The position numbers and the translations under genes are program-made. From Bugulina stolonifera (taxonomy: Eukaryota > Bryozoa > Gymnolaemata > Cheilostomatida > Bugulidae), in contig OW285188.1 in assembly GCA_935421135.1 (NCBI GenBank), positions 3,307,001 to 3,371,000 of the forward strand: DNA of 64,000 nt, in the 5' to 3' direction. The notes beneath the pieces are model-generated. The model ran no database searches, was not told the DNA's origin, and worked only from the letters and a program-made list of their open reading frames with translations. Within the stretch, counting starts at the first letter, position 1, and every line of letters starts with the position of its first letter. Positions 1 to 10,609 of this stretch are shown here, piece by piece.

Positions 1-123
1 TATATGCGTAAAGTTATAGCTAGAACACCGTCCATGAAATTTAATAGGCTTTTTCTTTGACATTAACCTACTTCAGCTAACATAAACCAATGTCAACCAA
101 TGGCTCCTGTACTGTGGTGTCAT

Positions 124-528
124 TTATATCGAGGCAACAAATTTGCTCAGGAGTTGTCTGACTAATGGGTGTTGTCTTCCACCCTTGCCTTTATCTGCTG
201 ACATGGTGGTGCACTCAAAGTGTATCCTAATTCCCTTCACATCAACCACTGGCTCCTGCTGCACTGTAGTGTTAGTGTTATGGAGGCAGTAACTGTCCTC
301 TGGTGCTGTGTTCAAATACACCTTGCATAGTTTTCTATTTCTCAATGACTTCAGTCCTGCCTTGGTTCGTCGAAGGAGATGTCGATGTAGCTGTGATTCG
401 TAATCCTTGATATCCTTCATATTCTCCTCACACAGTTTAATAATGTCTTTCTTCACTCGTCTGGATGCTCTCCTCTTGCAATAGCATGGATTTCTCTGAT
501 TATAGCTGTTTCTAATCAATACCTTCAT
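124..528 (-). CDS. CYCKRR-family small basic protein, copy 1
   Basis: The frame is open for 134 codons. I do not recognise the family. The product has a very basic N-terminal third with a CYCKRRASRR motif followed by VKKDIIKL, a charged helical middle (KDIKDYESQLHRHLL), a second basic patch around RNRKLCKVYLNTAPED, and an acidic C-terminal part (VVDV...ECTT). The N-terminus could be a nuclear localisation or nucleic-acid-binding segment; that is inference. The ATG follows, on the minus strand, a pyrimidine-rich stretch ending in TAGCAAAAGAAAATG, which looks like a 3' splice site just upstream of the start and is conserved in the full-length copies. The C-terminus after ADKGKG differs from the plus-strand copies, which end in NPLDF..DDVISKMLS. 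Five copies and one fragment occur in this window. Coding status is supported by repeated open frames, not by a known homologue. Confidence 0.55.
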   Translation of the reverse strand: MKVLIRNSYNQRNPCYCKRRASRRVKKDIIKLCEENMKDIKDYESQLHRHLLRRTKAGLKSLRNRKLCKVYLNTAPEDSYCLHNTNTTVQQEPVVDVKGIRIHFECTTMSADKGKGGRQHPLVRQLLSKFVASI

Positions 529-834
529 TTTCTTTTGCTATGAAGAACAATATATCTGTGCAGTATGTGTGAGATAATGCAAGGAAAACTAGAAAACACT
601 AAATCACCAGTACTATAAGTAGCTTGCTGCACTGTAGCCAGAACAGATCAAGTAAAAGATACACACGGCTATATATAAACTCAACTACAATAATAGAACT
701 ACCAGTGTAGTAGTACTGAGCTTATGAAACACTAAATATACCTTGCCTTTGAGCTCTATTGCAGTCTTGGAAGATTTACACAAACTGAACAAAGTAACCG
801 AAGAAACACAATAGACCAACTCAGTGTACTACTG

Positions 835-1215
835 TTAGAACATACCCTCACCTTTATCTGCTGACATGGTGGTGCACTCTAAGTGTTTCCTAATTCCTTC
901 CACATCCACCACTGGCTCCTCCTCTACCACATTGGTATTATTATGGAGGCAGTAACTGTCCTCTGGTGCTGTATTCAAGTACACCTTGCACAACTTCCTT
1001 TTCATCAGTGATTTCAGTCCTGCATTTGTTCTTCTGAGTAGGAGAAATCTGTGTAGCTTTGATTCATAATCTTTGATATCTTTCATATTCTCCTCACACA
1101 GTTTAATAATATCCTTCTTCACTCGTCTGGATGCTCTCCTCTTGCAATAGCATGGCCTTCCCTGATTATAGTTGTTTCTAATCAATATCTTCATTTCTTT
1201 TGCTACAAGAAACAA
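835..1215 (-). CDS. CYCKRR-family small basic protein, copy 2
   Basis: This 126-codon frame is closely similar to copy 1, directly upstream in the same orientation, with the same CYCKRRASRRVKKDIIKLCEENMKDIKDYES core. It ends shortly after ADKGEG. At that point the minus strand reads AAAGGTGAGG, a plausible 5' splice site, so the real C-terminus may lie in another exon; alternatively the 3' part was lost in the duplication. The track-style start lies nine codons upstream of the ATG that matches the other copies (MKILIRNNYNQ). That internal ATG follows the conserved TTTGTAGCAAAAG acceptor-like sequence and is the likelier start. Function unknown. Confidence 0.5.
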   Translation of the reverse strand: MFLVAKEMKILIRNNYNQGRPCYCKRRASRRVKKDIIKLCEENMKDIKDYESKLHRFLLLRRTNAGLKSLMKRKLCKVYLNTAPEDSYCLHNNTNVVEEEPVVDVEGIRKHLECTTMSADKGEGMF

Positions 1216-1292
1216 TGTGTCTATGTAGTATATGTGACAGAATACAAGAAAAACTAGAACACTCTAAACAACCAATACTATAATTAATATAT

Positions 1293-1327
1293 GATGTAGC
1301 TTTGATTCATAATCTTTGATATCCTTA
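1293..1327 (-). pseudogene. Short fragment of the CYCKRR family
   Basis: About 35 bp matches the codons for KDIKDYESKLH of the neighbouring copies and then diverges on both sides. It is a sixth, broken trace of the family left by local duplication. Confidence 0.5.
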
Positions 1328-1329
1328 TG

Positions 1330-2789
1330 GGTTATGGTATTTGATACATTCGAATAAGATAGAGATGAAATGTTTCCAAAAATTTACAAATGTTTGCAAC
1401 TATTAAAGAAAGTGGCAGGCGAACAACTTGTACGTTTCATCTGCACCCTTTGTGTCCTGTTGCGAAAATAGCTAAACTAAGCTGACTGGTTGCTATGCAG
1501 TCATGTTGCTAGCAATTCTAAGATCTAGTCGCCTTAACGCCATGTGATAGGGGTTGTATTATTATTAATAGGTGTCAAAGAAAGGCAGGCCACAACAACA
1601 ATTATTTGATATGCAGTCTTCTCCTCTACTGGATTCCTATGGAAGAACTAACCTAGTTTTGCACTAAAGAAGGTTCACGTCGGAGTATGCAACCCTAGGC
1701 CAAAACATGTATGCGTTTATTGATGATGCAGAAAAGAAGTGGTCCTCAATTTTATGGTGATGTAAATGTAACTGAGTTGCCCTCTGGGTAATTGGTTTTA
1801 AAGAAAGAAGTCAACCTCGTGTTTTCTGATTTTCTTCCTTGAGTAAAGCAGTATAGCAACAATATGTTGATCTTTAACACTATTAACTCAAACTGTCGAT
1901 TAGCTATAACACAATTATGGGCAAAGTAATGGTGATAAGTCCTAGTATTATTACGGAATAATGAATATACCAATAGATCATGCCAAGAGGATACTCTGTG
2001 TTCTGATTGATGCTAGGTATTGCAAGATATCAGAAAGTTGCACTTAGGGTCCTCATCAGAATCAATCTAGTGTGCATTTGAAGTGATCTTGTTTGAGTTG
2101 AAAAATGAAGTCTGGTATGCAACTTTTTTTATTCTACCAACCTCATTATTGAGGGATCTATTTGGTTGAAATTGCATTAGAGTAATGATGAACACCTTCA
2201 TGCCATAGGCAGTCGCATTTTGTAAAAGGTGATCTAGGGCTCTTCAGCCATGACATCTTCCCCGACAACCTCTTGAACTTTACATGGGAGAGCAAATCAT
2301 ATTCAACAGGACAGTGAGATTATTCTAAGTCTCATTTTGTTTCTAGATTTGCAAATCAGCAGCAATAGTCAACTTATTGCTCTCGACTGATTGGTTTGTA
2401 TTTTTGCTTCCATGAGCCTGGTTTTTCTGAATATTGAAGGCATAGCCTTTTTCTTTTTCCTTGAAAAAAGATCCTAGTTTTACTTCTTTCTGATTCTTAT
2501 CATAGAGATCACCCAAATCATTAGCATTTGTGTGAAAGCCAAGCTTACTATTGAGAAGTTGAGGTTGGAATCTACTGCTGCTAACTTAAGACATTGTTGG
2601 CCTAAACTGCATCTTTGGTTCCAGTCGTGACGAAGCGAGCTCCTGCTTCAAGCACTGGTAGGCCTATAGGCTCACATATGTTCTGTATGCAAATCATTTT
2701 AGAGATATCCTGACCATATCATTTCCAGACAGTAGATCAGTTAAACAGGAGAATGACTTAAGGTGACCTACAAGAGCCTCTAGCTATGT
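1330..2789. other. No supported gene
   Basis: Only short unsupported frames occur here. The right half, on the minus strand, may contain further decayed pol sequence of the relic that follows, but I could not align it with confidence. Confidence 0.4.
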
Positions 2790-3760
2790 TTGCTCAAGCG
2801 TCAGCATCATGTCCCTGTATTTACATTAGTTCAGAGGCACCCCATTCACTGTTGATGGCTATGAATGCAAGTGATAGAACGTTTTGTATTTGCTTCCACA
2901 TCTTGAGTTAAAACTTTGACATCAATGCCCATCTTTTTTAACGTTTGCCAATTTCTTTCTGCTTTCATGCCTGTTGGGCTACATTACCATAAGGTTGGCA
3001 GTAGTTATGTTTGTGTTGGCTATTGACTACTTTCTTACTGTATATTTTATTTTGTTTTCATGCTCGGGAGAGTTTTAATAATTATCTGACCAACTATAAT
3101 TGTTCACAACCTATTTTGGCTTCATATTTTTTGTATTTAGCATTGACAGTGTATTCAGCACACTGGTTATATAGCACAGGCTCGCCTTCCTCCTCCCACT
3201 TCCAGCTGACCTACTTTCTTCCATCAAACTCAGCCCTAAAGTCAAGTGTCTTTTCTATGCAGCTCATTCCATTCTGTCTGCCCTGTTTGACCTGCAGCTG
3301 CTATGGAGTTTTTACGACCACCAAAGGACACTCGGTTACTACCATCTATCGTAACTCCACCCAGCTTGCAGATGCCATCAATTCCGAAAGATAATCCACA
3401 ATCACATACTAGTTCTGGAACAACCAGACAAGTTATAGCACTAAAATAAACATTAATTTTTACTGCCAACTTTTCTACAAATCTCGTCGATATGACCGAC
3501 TGTTGGCACACACTTTTACTTTTTGTTGATAATCCATTTAAAATTAGTTATGAATGGCAACATTGTTTTTACTGTTGGTTGCTGGGGAGAGAGACCAGCG
3601 CAGATCTTTCCACTTTGTTGTTTCCCTGTTTTGATCTGCAGAACTTTTGGACATGTCCTTTGTTGTTGCAGTAGTAGCAACGTATTTGTCAACTAGGATT
3701 ACGGTGTTGTTTTGCTGTAGGGCATTCTAGATGTTGACGACTTAACCACCTTGTGACCAC
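2790..3760 (-). pseudogene. Decayed Ty3-gypsy-type gag-pol relic
   Basis: On the minus strand a CCHC zinc knuckle (C-X2-C-X4-H-X4-C, beginning CYYCNNKGHVQKFC) is readable at 3638-3679. It is followed by a protease-like segment around 3242-3511 (CQQSVISTRFVEKL, then LVCDCGLSFGIDGICKLGGV). After that comes a segment around 3170-3250 with DGRK..SWKW and a Q-C-EY-like tail. The same order and motifs occur in the intact element at 43424-47816 (DTGCQQTVVS, LVCGCSLIMGMDTIRGLGG, DGDRWTVRWKW, NQCGQY), so this is a relative of that family. Stop codons and frameshifts interrupt every part, the protease DTG is not preserved, and no LTRs were found. It cannot encode a working polyprotein. Confidence 0.6.
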
Positions 3761-4479
3761 CTTCTGTCATTCTCCTTAAGATGCATAGATATCTCTAGGC
3801 CCATGATAAGTGTCAAATTCTTTCAATATCTTCTTAGTTGGAAGTCTCATAGAATGTTCTGCTCCAAATATCACTTTCTGTAAGGTGTCGGTTTTGCAAG
3901 ATTGTCAATGCCACCTTAGGATACAGATCCTCATGTGAGCGATAAACCCTGTGAGCTTATGTGCAAGATGTCTTCCTGCGTAACTGGTTACATCGTCATA
4001 AAACATTTGGCAAATTTTGATGCCAGACTTATAACAGAGTGTGTCAGTAGAATAGTCTTCCTTGTTTTTACCATATTGAATACAGTATTACTGGATGATC
4101 GTGTAGCAGGTCGTTTAGTGTATGTGACGTTCCAGCCTGTATCGGTTGCCACTGAGACTGAGAATAGGCTTTCTGGAATTCCAGGAGCTAGTAGTGCATT
4201 GTTAGTTGTTTTTAGTGTGGAGCAGAGTTTTAGTTGATTGAAAATTCTGCTACCTAAATGATCTGGATTTCTGGTTCCTAGGAGATTAATTAGGTTTCCT
4301 TCCTAGTCCAGCTTTTTTCTAGTAGCATTTGTTATCTACGTTGGTGAAGGATTAGCATGTGAAATAGTATCACTGTTATAATAACTAGTTGTTTTGGTTG
4401 AAGTATTGGACATCAATGATAATAAATCAACTGAAGAAAAATATGAACAAATTCTCGTATTTTGCTTTAAAGGCATTGG

Positions 4480-6040
4480 AGGGGCTATTTTCTCAGCCAT
4501 AGTGCAATTTTCGGAAGGCATCGCTGCCCTGCCCAGCATAATCTAAACATAACTCTGATGCTATAATAGTGTACAGGCAATCGTTTACCACGGCTCTGTA
4601 CAGGCACTGTTGAATCATCATGGATGGTTGAGATCATACTGACCTCTCGCTTGTCTTTCCATTTCAGACACAACATTCTTCCTCTCCTGAAACATACTAC
4701 GTCCCATTTTTCAACTTTTCAGTTTTTATTTGAGGAGGCAAACCTCTCTGGTTATCACGCACTGTGTCTGCTACCTGTGTATTTCTAGACAGGAGATTTT
4801 CAGTAGGGGTGTGTGTTTATTCTACCCTTAACTGCACCGACATAGTCTTAGTCCTTGTTTTCCAGCATTTCTACACCAATTTGTTATCTGTCTGTACTGT
4901 GTACAGTAACAGATGACTCCTAAGCAGATCGCCCCTATGGGTGCTGCTATCCAACATACCCCATGGTAGAGTTCTTATTAGTTGTCTCATGCCCGGGCAT
5001 ACCACTATAATCGGGACTACTTGTGTTCCTACTACCATTTGCTTTCTCCTCAATTATACTACTATTAAGGTTGTCATCCCCTTTGCACAATTATGACAGT
5101 TCCAAAGCAAGCACAACTAGTACTACATTCATCTTGCCCCTTTATAGTATTGCATGACATGAGAATGAGGAGCAATAGAGAAAGAGGGCACAGGATTCAT
5201 TCAAGAGCTAGGAGTGAATGGAGTAACGCTGGAACTGAGAGATTGTTACAAGACATAATAGCATTATTAATTACGTTTACCGCCACCATGCTTGGTTCTC
5301 GGGTACTCTATGTCCTGCTGGAAGTCTGGCATTAATATCAGAGTTCAAGGCTGCCCACACAAAACAGAAGGAAAATCATGCCTGTGGGCATAAAATAATG
5401 AATGGCTGTACGACCATATCAGCAGGCAACCAAATTATAAAAATGCTCCATATTATATATTCGACTAATACATATATACAGTGTGTGCCCCTTGTCTAAT
5501 AGCCCTATCATCAGTCTCACTGTCGGTAGTTGTTCCACCAACCCCACAGTAAACTTCCACAGCAGATGTGAAGCCTGTCTTGCTATTACAAATCTAGAAT
5601 AGCTTTACTCCCCACTTGTCAAGGTTATTGGTATTGTACACTCTGAAGTGAACCCTACCTCTGAATGCACACATGGCATCATCTAGGCTGAGCTGGCACC
5701 CAGACGTAACAGCAGAAGCAAATACATTGGCTTACAAAGTTGAGTCTTTTGTACAGGAGATCATGGCCATTTTCCCCACGAGGAATATAATTTGATGAAT
5801 CACTAAGGCGAAGAACAGAGTAGATGGCTAGCCATCTATTCCGTGTCAACAGAGTAGAAGCAAATGGTGACGCTATAGTAATATCACGAGACATGGTTTC
5901 TTTACCAAACCCATATGGATCACAATACTCTAAGTGCTTCAGTTCACTTATTGTGACAGGAACCCATTGCATCAGGACTCCATGGGCAAGACGTGAACCT
6001 AGCATCAATCCGTCGGGCATACCTATTAGTCTCACTTTTT
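4480..6040 (-). pseudogene. piggyBac transposase pseudogene 1
   Basis: Pieces of a piggyBac-type DDE transposase (DDE_Tnp_1_7 family) are readable N to C on the minus strand. At 5679-6035 there is MSRDI...RNRWLAIYSVLRLSD...HDLLYKRL. At about 5480-5690 there is LSLDDAMCAFRGRVHFRVYN followed by DKWGVKLF and SKTGF. At 4485-4676 there is WKDKREVSMISTIHDDSTV. An in-frame TAG follows DKWGVKLF, and the pieces lie in different frames. The C-terminal zinc-binding region was not found here. Terminal inverted repeats and a TTAA target were not located. The assignment rests on recognised family motifs. Confidence 0.7.
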
Positions 6041-6814
6041 AGAAGTTGGAAGAAGTTGTATGGCAGCATTGCCAGAACAACATGCTAAGGTGTAGCATTG
6101 TCCTAATCCATATCAACATTAGTTTTGAATAATTAACAATGTCACATGGGAGATGGTCGAGCTTCCGGATCATTAGATTAGGATTAGGATGTACTAGAAA
6201 ATTAGACAAAGTTTTACTGTCACTACCATGCTATATTAGAAAGTGCAAACAGTACAGAGGGAGAGTTTTGTGGGAAGTTTGGGAAAGCTACTGGTAAGAT
6301 GTGCTAGTACTATCCAAGTCTGTAAACTTTAAATGCAGAGTTCAGGAATCTAACGCACAGATTTCTAAAACTACTTTCTTAGATCAATGCGGCACTTCAA
6401 ATCATATATAAATCATATGTGGGTGCTTGTACAATGCCAATGAAACCCAAACGGGCATTATCTGCTGCCGGTGCTCATCTGTTGCTGGCTTCACGATGAG
6501 TTTGTCCTCTACCTCGTGCGCCCCTGCCTCTATGTAACCGTGGCATCTGGTCATCTAGAAGGCAAATAAGTTATGTTGTCTTGCACAGTAGAGGTGACTG
6601 GATAAGGGTAGGAGGAGGAGGTGGGCAGAGTGCCTGGGTGAGTGACTGCTGTTTCAATTTGAGTATTTTCTCCCAAAGTAGATTAATCAAATTGATTTTG
6701 ATCAAAGAAAGCAAAAAAAGTATGAAAATGGTAGATACAAGTTGCACATAAGTTGATTACTGAACAAAATCTTACACCTACCACGATTATGCCATTTCAT
6801 GATGCTCGTTAGAG
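6041..6814. other. No supported gene
   Basis: Non-coding sequence without recognisable repeats, apart from a short GGA-rich stretch near 6610. Confidence 0.4.
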
Positions 6815-7461
6815 CATCACGAGCATCAACTCCCCCCTTTAATCACCCGGTCTTCTTTGTCCACACCTTCTGTGATATGGACTCTTCCATTTCTAATTGC
6901 TATGCAAATGAGAGCAAAATGTGCCCCACTTGCATAAGCCGCCTACAACATAAGAGCAAAGGCATATTAGCAACATTCCATTTGAAAATAGCATTTGGTT
7001 GGGGCGAAATTCTTCTCAGATTGTTCTACCATGGTAAATAGTGACAGCCTTTAGCTACAAGTCTATAGCATAAAATGTAATCAGTCTCGGATTGTGAGAG
7101 GCTTTGAACCTGACTTAAAGTAATCTAAACTTAAACAATTTTTTTGCATATATGTAGAGGTACAATATACCTAAATATACACCTGAGAAGTGAGTTAGTG
7201 TTGGCTTGGAGCTAAGTCAAGTAAAATGCTACCAAATTTGATTGTGAAGTCATACATGTTATATAATGTACATTTTCTTTTTGGTAACAAAAGGTATTAA
7301 TAGTATTCACTGTAATCTAGACGATAGTTGTATTAATTATATAAATATTTTATACTGTGTATTAACTACTAAATCATGGCAGCACTGATAAAAAGAACAA
7401 AAACATGACTGAGGATATCGCCCTTATGGGTAAAATAGTGGTTTTGAAAGTTATACTGTTA
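6815..7461. repeat. Segmental duplication, copy A
   Basis: About 600 bp is nearly identical to 8244-8823 in direct orientation. This copy has an extra segment of roughly 55-65 bp after CATTCCATTTGA near 6985 that is absent from copy B. No coding capacity is apparent. It may be a non-autonomous element or a local duplication; no terminal repeats were seen. Confidence 0.85.
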
Positions 7462-8243
7462 GAACGAGTTTGACATAATTACGAAATTTCAAAGTCTTTA
7501 GAACAGCAAATTTTGAAAAAAGTACCTCCAAGTCTTCACGAGTTCAGAGCTATCCATTTTTCATTACCATACTTTGCACTAGATTTGTACAATGCTGTGT
7601 GATACTTAAAATATGTCCAAAACCACTTTTCTGGGTAGCTTTTGTTCTAGTTGATCTCATTAATGTCAAAATTCAGCTGTTCTAATACATTTCACCCAAT
7701 GTCTTCGGTTGCCAATATTTTATTTGTAGCAAAGATTTTGCTGCAGTTGCTTTCAAAATGTCCCAAGTCATCTGTACAGTTATTATTATATTGCCCATCC
7801 ATCATGGCTCAATGGTATTAAGTCTATAATTATAAGTACTTTCTTACAGCATCTTTTGCATTGCTTTAGCTTGGTATTTCTATTTCTGCGTTTTAGACAA
7901 CCATACTTAGGCTACAGATAAATTGATGAAAATTAGATAAAATAAACCAGGATATAAATTTAAACAACATATATTACAAATATGGTGGTTGGTAGCTTGA
8001 ATTGCAATATAGTGGCTTCAGAATATAATGAGCTCCATCTAAATTACATTGTAGCATTTCATGAACCAAAACACAAACAGTTGATATGGTATGATGGCAA
8101 GTGTGAGGGGGGGGGGGGTCATACTGTAATGTTTTCATAAAGAGTGAACTGTTGTCCAGCTCTTAATGTTTATACACACGGAAGACTGGAACTGCCTCCC
8201 TGCAAGAGTAAGACTCGTAGAGTTTAAGTTGAGAAATGTGACT
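7462..8243. other. No supported gene
   Basis: AT-rich spacer between the two duplicated segments. It holds a run of Gs near 8107-8117 and nothing else recognisable. Confidence 0.4.
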
Positions 8244-8823
8244 CATCACGAGCATCAACTCCCCCCTTTAATCACCCGGTCTTCTTTGTCCACACCTTCT
8301 GTGATATGGACTCTTCCATTTCTAATTGCTATGCAAATGAGAGCAAAATGTGCCCCACTTGCATAAGCCGCCTACAACATAAGAGCAAAGGCATATTAGC
8401 AACATTCCATTTGACAGCCTTTAGCTACAAGTCTATAGCATAAAATGTAATCAGTCTCGGATTGTGAGAGGCTTTGAGCCTGACTTAAAGTAATCTAAAC
8501 ATATACAATTTTTTTGCATATATGTAGAGGTACAATATACCTAAATATATACCTGAGAAGTGAGTTAGTGTTGGCTTGGAACTAAGTCAAGTAAAATGCT
8601 ACCAAATTTGATTGTGAAGTCATACATGATATATAATGTACATTTTCTTTTTGGTAACAAAAGGTATTAATAGTATTCACTGTAATCTAGACGATAGTTG
8701 TATTAATTATATAAATATTTTATACTGTGTATTAACTACTAAATCATGGCAGCACTGATAAAAAGAACAAAAACTTGACTGAGGAAGTTGGGTAAAATAG
8801 TGGTTTTGAAAGTTATACTGTTA
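8244..8823. repeat. Segmental duplication, copy B
   Basis: Second copy of the repeat at 6815-7461, with few differences. The copies break similarity at CATCACGAGCATCAACTCC on the left and after GTTATACTGTTA on the right. Confidence 0.85.
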
Positions 8824-8964
8824 AAACATTTAGTAATGCTAATACAGTAAGCTTTATATGATTAGATAATAATAGTGACAATAACAAAAGCCATGTTTAG
8901 GCAAGTTACGATTGCTGTATATGCATTCAGTAGGCAAGATTGTAATTAAGTTAACGTCCTGCAG

Positions 8965-9261
8965 TCATGAGAGTCTGCACGCAGTAGTGAGCTCATAGAC
9001 TTTGTATGGGTTTGATGTACGAACCCTTTGCATGCAGCTGTGTAGATCTGATTGAAGATCCATTTCAATTTTATTCATTGCAGTCTCAATTGCTGAGTGC
9101 ATGCTGTTACACTCCATGCGCGAATGGTCACTTTCGAAGTACTTTTGCTCTACTCGTTCAATGTTTTGGGCATGTGAAGAAAAGGTTATGATGGCAGTGC
9201 CCAGAATGGAGTTTCTGTTTTGTCCCACATGTATCACTGTATAAGATAACTGTTTGGTCAC
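8965..9261 (-). pseudogene. Fragment of an invertebrate transposon protein (GQNRN / HSRMECNSMHSAIE)
   Basis: The 98-codon frame contains GQNRNSILGTAI, then YFESDHSRMECNSMHSAIE and SNPYKVYEL. I recall a GQNRN...SGHSxMECDSMHSAIE block as typical of a widespread uncharacterised transposon-derived protein family in invertebrate genomes, thought to be DDE-transposase-like. That link is from memory and is tentative. Only this block is present, with no start or flanking domains, so it is a fragment. Confidence 0.4.
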
Positions 9262-9931
9262 CCCAGCATCAGCACAACAGCACTAGCTACATCATAAAAT
9301 GTTAAATTGTATACATTAAGCTTTTATAGCAAGAAGGTCAAAGGTAAATGTTGTGATGGCTGGCATGTCTTAATCTGCCAGTTTAGACTCCCTTGCCTTT
9401 CTTTGATCATGCATATCTTTTTCCGCTTTTAGCTCGTCTGTCAAACAGCCGGTATCATTGGCTTTATTGTATGCATGTATATCTCAAAAGCCACAGATGT
9501 CTTTTGAAGGTGCATGACATCCCAGATTGAAGCATGTGTCAAATATTTCTGAGTAGAGATGCTGCTTTACTTGAGGATGCTTGAATTCTGACTGTTGATA
9601 AAGTCAAAAATTTTCGTTTTGTTCAAAGCTGATTCTAGATATTCCCTTAACCCTGTGAGGCCCAAGGTCATAACCAATACAGCAAACAATTTTTCTATGC
9701 TCAAGGCTGTGTTGTAGGGCACATAAAATCAGATGAAAAAGAAAAAAAAATTTATCTCATCTCAAACAAAAAATACATAATGTTGCACAGGTGAAACATT
9801 GAGCCAACATGACTATAACAGTAAAGTACATTGTTTCTTTCATAATGTATTTTATTAATAGTAAAACATGATCAATAACAAGACTTTTAGCTCAAGATTA
9901 ATCATAATTAGTCTACATGTATTTATAATGG
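9262..9931. other. No supported gene
   Basis: No recognisable coding or repeat feature. The minus strand could hold more decayed sequence of the neighbouring transposon fragments. Confidence 0.35.
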
Positions 9932-10609
9932 TTATTTGTGGTGATATTTTCTAAAACAATTTCTGTTGTCTAGAAAGCATAGGTTTACACTGTATTTTTC
10001 GCAGCTGGTGTTTGTAGTGCCTTCGTACACTTGACAGCGTCCTATTTTTGGTTCTTTTAGTGGCCAGTGTCCAAAGTTGTCGAACCGCACATCATTACAC
10101 GGGCCTTTTCTTATCTTTCGAGGTGCTTGTGGAGTTGATGCATCACCTGCTGCAGATGGCCGGCCTCGTTTGGCCGCATTCATACCAATCAGGCTTTCTG
10201 CCACTTTGGCCTGAAACTTCCGCCGGTTGAGGATGTCTTTCGCAGGCACTCCTATCAGAGTACATTATCGCCTGTAGATGTTCCAAGCATTTATCACACC
10301 TACCATGATGAAATGCCAAAACAGGTACAGGTACCAGCGCTTGCTTTTCATAGGGAAGCGATATTTAGCTAGGAAGGAGTCCATTGGGTCTATTCCTCCC
10401 ATATTTTTGTTGTAATGTTGCACAACAGCAGGCATGGGGAAGCTGCGATGTTCTTTGGCAGGTTTTACCCAGCGTTGAGCTTCAGCTAATGGCTGCTCTG
10501 CCACTTCCGTTGAACCTCGGCAATAATGTGACTCTACGCAGGGGAAGGCATCAATGTGTCGTTTTACTTTTAGCACATACTCAACTAAATCCCAAAAGGA
10601 GGCAGAACT
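9932..10609 (-). pseudogene. piggyBac transposase, C-terminal exon (copy 2)
   Basis: One minus-strand frame runs from a splice-acceptor-like TTTTTTCACCAG (exon from 10609) to the stop at 9932. It contains the piggyBac signatures FPCVESHYCRG, VVQHYNKNMGGIDPMDSFLAKYR, KSKRWYLYLFWHF and NAWNIYRR. These are followed by the C-terminal basic and cysteine-rich tail (RCQVYEG..TSCEKYSVNLCF..RNCF..YH), which resembles the zinc-binding end of the family. A single in-frame TAA at 10265-10267, right after NAWNIYRR, breaks the frame; coding similarity continues beyond it. The tail therefore appears as a separate frame at 9932-10249. This copy is far better preserved than copy 1, and its order and position show that it is a separate insertion. 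Upstream exons were not identified. Confidence 0.8.

Noticed and set aside
3935..4237. 100-codon plus-strand frame
   Set aside because: It lies opposite a decayed retrotransposon and piggyBac region and resembles no family.
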